A DNA stretch of 64,000 bases, taken from NCBI GenBank assembly GCA_009809945.1, contig WTPW01000622.1, positions 227,583 to 291,582 on the forward strand, read 5' to 3'. The notes under the pieces are model-generated. The model was not told where the DNA came from. It worked only from the letters and a program-made list of their open reading frames with translations, and did not search any database. Below are positions 34,417-45,400 of this stretch, piece by piece. Position 1 is the first letter of the stretch; the number at the start of each line of letters is the position of its first letter. A program made the translations under genes and the position numbers. The stretch comes from Gigaspora margarita (lineage: Eukaryota > Glomeromycota > Glomeromycetes > Diversisporales > Gigasporaceae).

Positions 34417-36124
34417 GGTTATACATTCCGTTTAATAGTTCTTTTACTGAAGGTATTCTTTGGTTGTCTATTCTTTTATTGTACAAGCTATATTCTGATA
34501 ATTTTGATCCTGGCACTTTATGTGTTAAGGTATATTCTATTACTATTAAATATCTTCTTTGATATTTGAGAATTTCTTCTTCAGCGAGTGTGATTCCTGT
34601 TTCAAATTCTGTTTTTGGATTTATAGTTAGAATTTTATTATAAAGAGTTATGTATGGAAAGTAGTCAAAGCAATTGTGAATTGTTAGTTCTTTTCCAGTT
34701 TATTTTTTGTAGATTTGGGCTACTTTTCTTATTTCTTTCTTTATTTGGTCAATAAATTTTTCAAATTGTTTTCTGAGTTTTTTTTGGTAGTATATTATTG
34801 CAAATAGTCCTTCTCCTTTCTGATCTTGTAAGTCAATGTATTCTTGTACTAATTTATCTATGAATTCTTTATCTTTTGGATCATTGTAGTTCATTCAATA
34901 TTTTGATTTTAGTGTATAAGTTCCTTCAAGTAACTAATCTATTGTTGGCCTTATATATTCATTTGATCGAATTATGCATGCTTTTTCTAAAAACCAATAT
35001 TCTCTTAGATTGCTTTCTCCAATATAGAATTCTACAATTTCAAGTATCTGTTTAAGGTACTTTCTTTGTATTTCAAGGTTTGGTAGATTTTCTTCTATTC
35101 GTTTTATTGCTTTTTCAATTGTTATTGCTTTTTCAAAGAGAAATGAATATTCTTGGTCTTTGTATGTGTTAATTAAAGTAAGTCTTTATTGTATTGATTG
35201 TATTTGAATTTCTATTTGGTTGAGTACTTCCTGTAATTTGAGTTTTAGTATTCCTAATGATAATATTTGTTTGACAAAGTTTTGTTCATTTGAATCTTGA
35301 AGGTCGATAAAGTCTTTTGTAATTCCTCTTATGAATTTCTTTTGTTCTAATATTTCTTTATTTATTCAGGGTAGGTTTGTAGTATATATAAGCTTTACTA
35401 GTAATTCTGTATTTAATTTTTCATTGTATTTGATGATTTGTGCACAGTATTGTTCAGTGCTTTTAAGTTTTCTATTTCTTTCTTTAAAGGGTTTTCTTGT
35501 TCAATTTTATCTTCAATTTAATCTATGATAGCAAATTTTACTACTATCGATAATAAATAGTATCTATTGTACATGGTTTCAAGTTTATTTAAGAGGGATA
35601 TAATAGTTATAAGTTTCATTGCAAGACTTTCTTCTTTCTTTTCTTAGGTTTCTCCTAGTTTTTGTTTTAATAATTCTTCAAAGGTATAGATCATTTAAGT
35701 TCCTTTTGGTGGTTCTCGTTTCTTATAAAACTTTGTGTTTTTACAGGTGATTCCTTTCCAGTCACACCTCTCACAAGTATGTGTTCTATTGAGTACTTGT
35801 AGCAAAAATGTTCTTGTCTACAGTTATCATAGGATTTGGTATTTCTTTAGGAGTTTCTTGATTTTTGTTTTGTTTTCATGTGTTATGCTTTAAGCATATG
35901 GGTTCATGGTTCAAATGTTAGTTCTTATATAATTTTTTCATTCTTATTGTTCTTGATAATTTAATGGTTCAAAGATTCTTTATTGTTCTGGCACATTCAG
36001 TTCATTGGGTAAATAATATTAATAATATGATATAAATATTTATGATAAGTATAATTACTAAATATAGTTATATATTTTTGGGCTATTTAATATTTATGTT
36101 GATTATTTAATATCTATTGTTATA
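34417..36124 (-). other. Fossil part: decayed helical frames
   Basis: Coding-style minus strand with short open stretches (for example 34700-34894, LysGlu-rich helix). No domain recognised. Around 35700-36120 the coding signal weakens. Confidence 0.35.
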
Positions 36125-36346
36125 TTAATTTTTGTGGTTCCTAAATTGTTTTGAACATTTCATTTCCTTATCATCACTTGATACTTCTAGTTTCACATGG
36201 TCTTGGGTTTCCTTCAATTTCCTTTTTAATTTTTGGTTTTCATTTTGGAGTTCAAGAGTTACTTGTTCAAGTATTGTAATTCTTATTTGCTGGTCCCTGA
36301 TTTTCTGGGTGGCTTTGTATTGCTGTTCCGCTAAGATCATGAACAT
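36125..36346 (-). pseudogene. Fossil part: coiled-coil protein
   Basis: A 73-codon frame with heptad-like spacing (ITILEQVTLELQNENQKLKR), so a coiled coil is likely, followed by a basic tail. It may be the start of a longer protein. Coiled-coil proteins of plant pararetroviruses act in virion attachment, but nothing here shows that role. Confidence 0.45.
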
Positions 36347-36564
36347 AGCATAAAGCTCATCTAGTTGGTTCTGAGTAGAGTTTTTAGTATTCCTTGGTGA
36401 TGATGGTCTTGATCTTTGGATTTCTTCTATCTCTTAAAAATCCATTTGGTTATTATTTAGTTCAATTCAGTTTCAGGGTTTGTTTATAAGCTCTACTTCA
36501 GTTGGTAGGTCTTTATTTTCTTTTTGGTCTGGTTTATCAAGTTCTTTTGGTTTGATAGTTAGAT

Positions 36565-37300
36565 CTATGTTTTCTCATTTATTTCTTTCTTGCATTTTTC
36601 ACAGTATCCTTCAAGGTTGAGATCTTCTTTTTCAAATAGCATCATACATTCTTTACAAAAAGAGATTCCAAGATTTCGTTGGTTGAATTTTTCTTGAGCT
36701 TTTTCTATTTCTCTTCTTTTTTTAGTGTTGGTCATTTTTGTTGTTCTTAATTCTGGTTCGAGAAAGTTCTGTATTGCTTGTGCAATTCCATTGAATTCTT
36801 CTTCATTTTCCAATTCAATGTATCCTTCAGTTCTGATATGATAGTTAGTTTTAATTGGTAGATAATCTTCATGCATGTCAGGGTCATTAGATGTATTATC
36901 TGGATATTTGCTATCATGTGTTTGGAAGAATTCATCTTCATAATGCCATCTATTTGTATTTTTTCTAAACTCTAGCATATAGCTAAGGAGTCTTTTGATC
37001 TGTGACTCATTAATGTGATAAGATATGTTAGTATCTTTCCTAGTGAAATGCCTAATTTTCCTATCGATTTCTTCATTGATTAGATTCCTGAGATTTTGGT
37101 AGTTTAAATCATGGATGATTTGTGTGAATTTATGTTCTTTATTACAGAAGTATATGCCTTTGTGGCTTTTCATTCTTCTAGTAATGTTAGGTTTTTCGCA
37201 TAGTCAGCAAAGAGCTTTCTTGTCTTGTCCTAATTCTGAAGTAAAATATCTTTTACTTCTGGGGTCCTTGAAGTCTAATGCTTCTAAAAATTCGCAATAG
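36565..37300 (-). pseudogene. Fossil part: zinc-binding protein with two Cys clusters
   Basis: A frame of about 200 codons. At its N-terminal side a CWLCEKPN...H...FCNKEH pattern (near 37140-37210) suggests a zinc finger, and at its C-terminal end FCKECMMLFEKEDL...GYCEKC gives two C-x2-C pairs (a zinc ribbon). The middle is acidic and polar. Probably a nucleic-acid-binding protein; no family is recognised. Confidence 0.5.
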
Positions 37301-38125
37301 CATGCTTTGTAGAAAGGGTTTCTTCAATATAAATTACTTGATATGAGTATGGATATGTAAACAATCCTTTCATATAATAAAGATCTTCTTTAACAGTTGG
37401 TCTGTTGCAATCTTTTTTACAACAATGATGTTTATCATGTTGATTATTATATGCAGCCCAGTTAACATGTTCTTCTCTTCTTTGAATAATTCTTTCAGAG
37501 TTGCACTTGCAGAATATATTTGCATTTTCTTTTAGTAGTCTAAAGACTCTGCATTGATAATTTTTATGTCCACTTGTTTTACAATAGGTACAATATTTAG
37601 ATGTCAATGTTGATGTGTTAGTACTTGTGCTACTGGAGTTCTGATGATCTTTTCTTGCTTTATCACAGTCATGTGCCTGATGTCCTAATTCATTACATTT
37701 GTAATATTTGTTCATAGAGCAGTAGCAATTTGTATGTCCAGGTTCTTTACAGATATTACAAGTATATTTTCCTTGGTTCTTTTGTTTATCCTTAATTTTA
37801 TAAAAGGTTTCTCTTTCCTTTCCTTTAATAGTGCTAGTTCCTTTAAGGTAAGGATTGTTTTGTGATTAATTCCAAGGTCATTTTTAATTTCTTCAGCTAA
37901 TTTCTCAAGTGTATTAAGCTTCCAGTCCTGGACACTTTGGATTTCTTCATTAGCTAGTGAGGTTAGATTATACTTGCATTGATAGTACTTAGGGTCCTGA
38001 ACATAGAGGTCACATTTCTTGCAGTAGAAGTTTCCAGATCCTTTAGGGTTTATTTTGTTTTTAGGGTTCAATTTATTAAGTTCCTTAGTTTTCTGGGGTT
38101 TTTTTAGTTTTTTCTGTAAGTTCAA
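37284..38125 (-). pseudogene. Fossil part: multi zinc-knuckle proteins with ATGA junction
   Basis: Two frames, 38125-37712 and 37715-37284, overlap as ATGA, so the second start overlaps the first stop. Together they show several C-x2-C-x4-H-x4-C-like knuckles: CNICKEPGHTNCYC, a CNELGHQAHDC-type variant, and CTYCKTSGHKNYQC, plus a FYCKKCDLYVQDPKYYQC pair. A Cys-rich CCKKDC segment follows. Zinc knuckles bind single-stranded nucleic acid and are typical of Gag or nucleocapsid proteins, but these lie downstream of the polymerase, which is unusual. Confidence 0.6.
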
Positions 38126-38209
38126 TTTGTCCTTTGAGTTGGTTCAATGAGGTGTGCTTTTATAATTTCTGGTTCTTTTCCAGTTGTTTATTTTGATTAT
38201 TAATCCAAG

Positions 38210-39020
38210 TTACTCAGTTTTATAATTCTCAATGAGTTCAATAATATCTTCATATTTGTTTTGTAAACATTCAATATACATGTTCCATAGGTGTTGTTTA
38301 TTTTGTCTACACCATATTTGTTCTATAAAGTGTTTCAGTAGGTCCTTCTTATTCTGATTCCTTTTTGGTATTGAATCTTTTAATATGCGCCATGTTGCTT
38401 CAATGTTATTAGTGTGATATATTTTTAATTCATTTGATGTTTCATCAAAGTCTAACATTCTCATTCCTTGGCTGTGATTTATTTGGTGGTGCCGGATTCC
38501 TAAGCATGCGAAGATTTGGTCATAGCTTTTGAACATATCTGAGTAGATTATTGAGTTCGGATGTACATATTTCTGAATAAGGTTTAATAAGGTGTCAGCA
38601 GTTTGGTCCTTACAAATTGTTGCAAATAGTTTTTTTCAGAAGTTCTTTCTATTCCTCCAAATACCCATAGTTGTTCAGATTTGTTTTGGCAATTTTTATA
38701 AAACAATGACTCATCTATTTCTACAATGATATTGGGTCCTCCTATCTTAGTTTCACACATTTGAATTTCTTGGGTCACGATAGTTCTAAAAGTTTGTGTT
38801 CACCTTGTGATATTGGCGGGTGTAATATTAGTTTATGCATTGCCTTACTTAACCAAAAATAGCTTAATTCCATTATTTGGTTACAATTTAATTTGGCATT
38901 TGAGAATATTGTTCTGTTAAAAATTGATATCCTTTTTTGGCAATCCCTTTTCCCACAATTGAATGTTAATGTTTTGGTCTCAAGGTTCATGTTTGGATTA
39001 TTGCAATATAAACAAGGCAT
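38210..39020 (-). pseudogene. Fossil part: ISXO2/Merlin-like DDE transposase
   Basis: Read downward from 39020: a zinc ribbon (CLYCNN...NCGKRDCQKR) followed by SIFNRTIFSNAKL, matching the N-terminal zinc ribbon and helix of ISXO2/IS1595 transposases; then VEIDESLFYK, the first catalytic Asp/Glu block; WVFGGIER; and finally YHTNNIEATWRILK, the last catalytic block (HTN-x-E-x-x-W). The family includes bacterial IS1595/IS1016 and eukaryotic Merlin transposons. It lies on the same strand as, and about 300 bp past, the RNase H, where a retroviral-type integrase would be expected. No terminal inverted repeats were seen around it, so it is not obviously a separate inserted transposon. Confidence 0.72.
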
Positions 39021-39279
39021 GGTTCTAGGTAGTACTGATAAGTCCTATAAATATTCTAAGCATCTTGATTTGTTTTCAATTATTTTCTTAATTTAATGTA
39101 AGGGCGGTATTGGTAGTATTAATTCAATTTTAAAGGTTGAATGTTACTTGTTTACTTTCAAAGGTATTATTAATTTTGAGTCCAGGTAGCAGTTCTTTTA
39201 TAGGTTCTTTTTCCTTAATAGTTCCATGTATCTGCTTAGCCAATCTGATACATTATTTGATGATCCTTTAATATTTTGT

Positions 39280-40434
39280 ATTTTTTTAATGTTGTAATTT
39301 CTGTCTATTTCAATTTTCATGATTCCATTGTTTGATTTCTTGGCATCTTTCCTGCTTTAGCTACTCCTGTATTATCTGTTCATATTATGATTGGTTTATT
39401 TCCTATGTAGTGTTTCCAATTCTTTAAGTAGAAATATATTGCATACAGTTCTTTTTGTTTTAATCCCTATAGTCTTTGACTTTGTGTAAGAGAATGTGAT
39501 CCAAATTCTATTACTTCTTCTTCTAATTTGGTAAGTTCTTTGTCTTCCTTGGTTCCTTTTCTCATGCTTCTTTAGTTTTATAATGTGCTAATTCTGGATT
39601 AATTTGTTTGAGTACTGCGCCTATTCCATTGTCTGAGGCGTCTGTTTCTAAGATCAGTTAATATCCTTTCTTTGGATAAGTTAAAGCTATTGCATTATAT
39701 ACTTTATCTTTAAGTTCTTTAAATGCTTTTTGACATTCAGTGGTCCATTCAAATTTCTTATTTTTTTTTAGTAGGTCATATATTGGTGCAGCTATTATAG
39801 CAAAGTTTTTTATAAATCTTCTGAAGTAGTTCATAAATTCTGTAAATTTTCTAACTCCAGGTACATCTGTTGGTGGCTTAAGCTTTTTAACTTCTTTAAT
39901 TTTCACTTGATTTGGTGATATTTGTCCGTACTTTACTTTGTGGTTCAAGATCATTATTTCTTCTTTAATAAATTCATATTTTTCTGCCTTGAGTGTCATT
40001 GCCCCCTTTTTTATGCATTTTAATACCATTCGAATATGTTTGATGTGGTCTCTCACAGAGTTGAATGCAATTGTTAGGTCATCCATGTATACATATACAA
40101 ATGGATAGTCTCTAAACAATTCATACATATAACACATCATGTATGCGGGTGCTGTTTTAATACCCATAGGGCATTTATTAAACTCGTATTTTCCTTTTCC
40201 AGGAAAAAATACAGCAGTTAAATGTTTATCTTGTTTTCTAAGAAGAAACTGATAAAATGCACTCTTAAAATTACAGGTCAAAAAAAATTTTATGGCTTGC
40301 AAGTTTTTGTAGTAAAACATTAATATTTGGTTTTCATATAGGTTATCCTTAAGGTACTTATTCAAGTTTGAATAGTCTACTGTAGCTCTATAGCTGCCGT
40401 CAGGTTTTGGTACTATTATAATGGTAACATCCAA
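39280..40434 (-). pseudogene. Fossil part: Ty3-type reverse transcriptase and RNase H
   Basis: From 40434 downward: VPKPDGSYRATVDYSNLN (start of the polymerase fold), the GKYEFNKCPMGIKTAPAYM block (motif B), and YVYMDDLTIAF (motif C, YMDD). Then comes a thumb/connection region with FTEFMNYFRRFIKNFA and APIYDLL...F-W-T-x-x-CQKAF, which is diagnostic of Ty3 and pararetrovirus polymerases rather than LINEs or Copia. Next is an RNase H start, LETDASDNGIGAVL, near 39615-39655. The enzyme copies element RNA to DNA. It is one of the clearest domains in the window. Confidence 0.85.
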
Positions 40435-40854
40435 GTTGACTTAGACGGATCTATATGTTCACTTTCTCTAAGTTCTTTGTATAATTTATCTGCTTGTTCT
40501 ATTTGGTCCTCTGATATTGTCTTATTTTGTTAGCTTTTACTTTAAAAGGTATATCTTTTTCAGGTGTTATAAGGTCCAGTGTTATTTCTTCGAACATTTC
40601 CTCATTAAAGGATGTTCCTTTTTCAACTTTTCTTCTGAATATTTGAATGAATTCTTCAAATATTGGTTTTATCACATTTTTGTAGCTCTCATGAGTATTA
40701 TTTATTAGAATTTTTAATCTTTCTTTTTTTGATATTTTTTTTTATCAATTTTCATTTCGTATTTGTAGAAATTGAATATTTCTTTAATTGTTTTTATGTT
40801 ACCAATGTGCTGTTTTTCTGCTATTTTCTTTGTGTTATTTGTATAATTGATTGC

Positions 40855-41334
40855 TTATATCTGGTGATCATTAATAATTCTGGGTTGTATGCATATTCCT
40901 TCTTTGGCAATATGCATTGGAGTTGTTACTAGGTAATTTCTTTTTTTATCTATTTTTATTGGTGTCCATGTATAAGGTTTTAATACACATTCTTCTTTTG
41001 TTTTTAATTGTGTTCCCATTCCTAATGTGGGTATTATATATCTTCTAATTTCATTAGGCATATGTCCAAGTTCTTTGTGTATATTTATTTTGGTTTTTCT
41101 TGCTTTTAACAGTTTTTCTTTTATTTCTTTGATTTCAATATTATACAGTTTGTATCCAAAAGAGGTTTGGTCATTTTTTGGTTCTTCTGGTGTACTTGGT
41201 CTATTCTGTACTGGTCTCATGAATAGCGATTGCGAGCCTTCATCTATTCCAATTTCTAATCCTTCCTGGTTATATCTATTATCTTGTTCGTTCTGTTTAT
41301 TCTGTTTATTTTGTTCCTCTTTTTGTTTTTGCAC
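40855..41334 (-). pseudogene. Fossil part: segment before the polymerase, possibly dUTPase-like
   Basis: A 159-codon frame with a Lys/Gln/Asn-rich start and a compact C-terminal half: VLKPYTWTPIKID, then KRNYLVTTPMHIAKEGICI, then QPRII. The alternation of strand-like segments with a final GI-x-I-x-P-x-II resembles the core of trimeric dUTPases, which some retroviruses carry next to pol. The resemblance is weak and could instead reflect a protease-to-polymerase linker. Confidence 0.35.
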
Positions 41335-41483
41335 TCGTTCATATTCTTCTTGAAGTTCTTTTTTGGAATCTTTTATCGCTTGTTTATAATTAGTTCTATT
41401 TTGTTTTCTATATGTTCTTCTTTCATTTGATATTTTCCTTCTTCTGGTGAATTCTGGGTTACTTTGTTCACTTTCTATGTTTT

Positions 41484-42886
41484 CTATAGCTTGATCTTTT
41501 GTTCTAAGATCATTATTGCTTTTCTTTCTTCCTCCAAATATATAATTTGTCCAGTATTTATTCCTTTAGTAATAAAGTTACTACTTTGAGAGGTTTCTTG
41601 TTGGTTATATTGTTGTTTATACAGGTTTTCATTGTCTTCTATTTTTATGTCTCCTTGTTGATGTAAGTTTCTATCTGTTCCTACTTCGTAGGTTTCTTGA
41701 TAGTCTACTAGTAATGTTGCTGGTTTATTATTTAGGTATAAGCTTGGTATGCTAGTTGTACTAGCAAAACTATCAATGCTTGGCTTTTTTGTTATTTTTG
41801 GTGTTGTTTTTGATGTTACTTCATCATGTATCATTAAGGGTTTTAATTCTTCATTTTTGTTTTTGTAGTTCGATTCATAGTTTGTTGCTACTATCCGTTT
41901 TCCATCTTTTTTACTAAAGTTCTTTGTAAATTTATTATATTTTCTTTGGATTTCTTTGTCTTTTAGATCACTATCGTTATCTGAATTTTGGTCTATAGTT
42001 TTCTTTAGTTCTTGTTCTTTTTGTGCTTTTTCTTGTTCTATTTCTTTTAATTGTTCACTTTTGATCTTTAATTGTTTAAATAAGTCTTCTGCATTATTTA
42101 TTTTTACTAGTTCTGTTTTCTTTGGACTTTTTAGCTTTCTCGCATAAATTCATTATATTTTATATCTGCTTGGTTCCTTCGTTCTTTATCTGAGAAATAT
42201 CCTTAGTAATTGTTGTTGTATAGCTAGTTTTTCATAATTTTCAAGCTGTCTATATTTGTCTAATGTCATGCTTAATAATTTGTTTGTGTCATTTTGATAT
42301 TCTATTTCCTTTCTTCGTATTTCTCTTTTACAGATTCTTGTATTATTTCATTTTGTTTATCTACTCATTGTATCGCATTCTACAATTTTTCTCTTTTGGT
42401 ACCAGAATGTGTTCTTACTTCTTCTGGTAGTGTAGATATTCCTTGTATCATTTTTTAGTTTTTATGGACCTCTTTGTTGTCTATTCTTGCTATTTTTAAA
42501 TGTTTTGTTTCTATATTTGCAATATCTTCTATTAATTCTTCTAAATCTATTATTAATCCTTCTGAGTTTTCTTCTATTCGTAGTCTTTTGATTTCTTCTA
42601 GATCATCATTTATTTTTCTAAAAATGTTTGTGAATGATGGTGAAGTTGGTGATTTATTGTTATTTTTCTTCTTTGAAGGTCCTATTATTGGTGAATACTT
42701 ATTTCTCAACTCATTTATTTTATGAGTTATTTGTCCTGTTCTATCATTTTGGATATTCTTTCTTTCAGTATCTTCTTGTTTATCTTGATGTCTTTCTTTT
42801 CTTTCTAAGCTTAGATTCTTTAAGGAATTTGTTAGATAGTCCATTGGATCTATTGGGTTTTCTTGATAGTTATTTACTATTTCCAT
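41484..42886 (-). pseudogene. Fossil part: coiled-coil, charged proteins upstream of the polymerase
   Basis: Frames at 42886-42455 and 41834-41484, with coding-style sequence between them. The first has a Lys/Arg/Glu/Asp-rich body with heptad spacing near its end (DDLEEIKRLRIEE, ELIEDIANIETKHLK). The second is Ser/Thr/Gln/Asn-rich with YLEEERKAIMILEQKIKL at its end. They precede the polymerase, where Gag-like structural proteins commonly stand. No family is recognised. Confidence 0.45.
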
Positions 42887-43022
42887 AGGTAAATCACTAT
42901 ATTGTATCCCTTTTCTGGGGTCCTATTTGTTTAATTCTTTGATTCTATCTGTTAGTTCTTTGTTAATTCTATATTTGATGGTAATATATCCATAGCATAA
43001 TATCTCAGCATTTGTACTTCTT

Positions 43023-43665
43023 TTATTTGTTCTTGTTTATCCCAGTCTTTTTTCTGGGTGTTTCTAGTATTGCAGCTCCTTTACATTGTTGTACTATGGT
43101 TTTAAATATTTCTTGGGGTAATAATCCTGTAAGCAGGTGTTTGTGGATGTTATGTCCACTTTCAAAGATTGTTTCTTTTATTTGATATATATAGCCATTT
43201 TTGTTTTTAATAGTTCTAGCATAAACCACATTATTTATATGGCAAAGTTGGATATCTTTTCCATACTTTGTTAAGACTTTATTATAGTCTTCTATTGTTC
43301 TTCCTGCTCCTGCTACAAAATTATGTTGTGTATCAAAGCACAACTTAATTCTATCTATTATTTATCCTGTTGCAAGGTTTTTCTTATACTGATTTTCTTT
43401 ATAACCTTGTTTCTTATTTCCAATAGTTCTTCTATTGTTGCACCGTAGCATTTGTTTGCTGCTGAGTTTTCTAATAATATCATAATGTCTGTTTCTTTAG
43501 TTTGTTTTAATATTTCCTGCAGGTTTTCTATTATGTCCGATTTGTTATTATTTTGAGCTGTTCCAATATGAAGTATGTAGTTCCTGGCTCCTAGATTATG
43601 TGCTTTTTGCACTTTTCTATTATTCTTTTTGTTCTCCAATTTATGTTACCTTGCTGGTTTATTGG
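43023..43665 (-). pseudogene. Fossil part: endonuclease IV-like protein, C-terminal two thirds
   Basis: Two neighbouring stretches match endonuclease IV (Nfo/Apn1, a zinc-dependent apurinic-site endonuclease with a TIM barrel). The first has NLGARNYILHIGTA and ILLENSAANKCYGATIEELL, matching the LGA-x-x-hhhHxG and LLENxAGxG-x-x-G-x-x-xEEL landmarks. The second has LCFDTQHNFVAGAGRTIED, matching the DTCHxFAAG metal-binding block, then GKDIQLCHINN, and ends with AAILETPRK, matching hhLETP. Metal-binding His, Glu and Asp positions are therefore visible. The N-terminal third lies beyond a DNA transposon inserted at 43707-46005. Confidence 0.75.
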
Positions 43666-44633
43666 TTTACTACTTAAGTCTAATCCCATAGTTGTGTGTA
43701 TTACTACAGTCAGGGAATATACCGAATTAGGATAATGTAGATCGCTCCTTTTACGGTAACAAAATATCAATCAGTCTATTTAGATTCCTTCTGACCATTC
43801 TACAAGTGATCATCAGCTCCGTGCGATTAGCTAATAAAATTGCAAGGCCAAAATGTAACGACCAAGAATTTTATTACTTGTTAACGTACAGCGTACAGTA
43901 CATACGTACGTACGTACATACAACACTTTTACCTACAGCAATGGGAGATTTAGATTAATAACTTTATACAATGATATTGTTTTGCTGACTGTATGGGACA
44001 AATCGCCATTTATTGACATAGATTCAAGTGGATTTAAAGCGAATTATATGGCTAATATGAAAATGAGAAATCTTGCAGAAACATATTTAATACTGTAATT
44101 ATTAGCATTTAAAGAATATTATTATAACATTATAATTTATTAAAAACCTTTTAATTAAAGATCCTGATGACTATAAAGCTGCTGTCGTTCGAGCAAATCA
44201 TTACAAATNATCCAGTCCCTTCNGANTGTGGGATATTTGACTTTGAAATTAAGGAAAAAATGGNTATGATACCATTAATAATTCTTTTATAAACATCANC
44301 CTTTGTNATGATTTTTTTTTNANNTTTTAATTCTATTTTCTTAATAGAATNATTGGAATCNGATATTGTACAAAGCAAAGNGATAAAAAAATGGACGATT
44401 CAGATTATATAAATAATATGCTCATGCCTGGTAATAGTCAATTTTTATTTGATTTTATTATTACTATAAATTAACGTCCACCAGTATGTCATATCTTTAG
44501 AACAGGAACATGAAGAAAATGAATCATGGGGTGTGGTTAGTATTAATGCATTCTTTGATTTTTATGTTAATTGATAATTGTATTAATTAGAAAAAAACTT
44601 TCCATCATACGCAAATATAAAGCTATGTTCTAG

Positions 44634-44772
44634 GTAGGAGGATTTAGTAGTTTAAAGTATTTGATAAAAAGAGTTAGGGAACAATTCAAAAGACGTTTGC
44701 CTTAAATTGCATCTCTTCGACAACCGGTGGTGGCTATCGTTAAAGGTATGATAGCATATGAGTCTTGTTAAT
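44634..44772 (+). pseudogene. Captured Hsp70-like (HSPA12-type) exon piece
   Basis: After TTCTAG (possible acceptor) the frame reads VGGFSSLKYLIKRVREQF, then, past a stop at 44704, SLRQPVVAIVKGMIAYE. This matches the end of the ATPase domain of Hsp70-like proteins: the VGGFSESxYL adenosine-binding motif and the PVxAVxRGAxxYG block. Proteins of this kind are abundant in arbuscular-mycorrhizal fungi. Only this part of the gene is present, with an in-frame stop, so it is a dead fragment carried by the transposon. Confidence 0.6.
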
Positions 44773-44837
44773 GTTTGCTAGGTTTAAATTACAAATCAAT
44801 CATACTCTTACTTTATCTTTAGTTCTTTTAGACAACA

Positions 44838-45119
44838 ATGCCATTGAACCTTTTTGCTACTCTATTGGATGATATTACTCAGTTATATATAGATGCAGAT
44901 GATTATAACGTTATTATCACTGCTGGACAAGGTGATGATAGGTTTTTAAAGCGCACACGGTAATTTTACGATTAAAATCTTATTTCAGAGTTGCGTTATC
45001 TCCTAATTGGGTACCTTCACAATATAATCATGAATTTAACACACAATGTGATGCATTATATTTTAATAAACCTAATATTTCACCGAAGGTCTTTGAGATT
45101 ATCTTAAAGCATGTTTAGT
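44838..45119 (+). pseudogene. Captured BTB-domain piece
   Basis: ATG at 44838 opens MPLNLFATLLDDITQLYIDA, then DDYNVIITAGQGDD. After a frameshift near 44940 the domain goes on as FKAHTVILRLKSYFRVALSP and ends with FNKPNISPKVFEIILKHV before TAG at 45117-45119. This is a BTB/POZ domain: the D-x-x-V-x-hhh start, FxAHxxIL, SxYF, and the closing I-x-P-x-x-F-x-x-hL-x-Y/HhY block. In Glomeromycotina such BTB proteins form large families, often with TLDc or Kelch parts. Only the BTB half is here. BTB domains dimerise and recruit Cul3 ubiquitin ligases; this copy is inactive. Confidence 0.75.
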
Positions 45120-45159
45120 TTAAATAATTTTTTTTATTGTTGTAACAAACATTTTTTTT

Positions 45160-45400
45160 TTCACTGTCTCAAAATCCAACTCGTTAATAAATTTACCAGA
45201 ATATTTAAAATTTTCATTGCCAAAGTCACTTTTACTGACCCGCTTTGAGTTCTAAACCCAACACAAGGATATAATGCCTTTAATAGATAGCACGCAATTC
45301 CTTAAAATATTCTATAATTATTAAATTTCTGTTCCCGAACAAAAAAAAGATCATCGTCACCATAATAAGCACATCCTAATAATTCATTTTCCTTGTTTTT
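45160..45400 (-). pseudogene. Captured SPRY-domain piece
   Basis: On the minus strand ELLGCAYYGDDDLFF (near 45385-45340) resembles the GxGYxGDDG-x-x-F block of SPRY domains. ALYPCVGFRTQSGSVKV (near 45290-45235) matches the hYPxVGLRTxGxxVxVNFG block, and in another frame FGNENFKYSGKFINELDF closes the domain near 45165-45230. At least two frameshifts are present. It lies tail to tail with the BTB piece, about 40 bp away. SPRY domains bind proteins; this fragment is dead. Confidence 0.6.

Noticed and set aside
36565-38125. Retroviral-type integrase in the Cys/His-rich frames
   Set aside because: The Cys/His spacing fits zinc knuckles and ribbons, not an HHCC domain, and no DD-35-E core was seen.
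44151-44378. 75-codon minus frame with unknown residues
   Set aside because: It overlaps ambiguous bases and runs against the + strand captured fragment; no motif.
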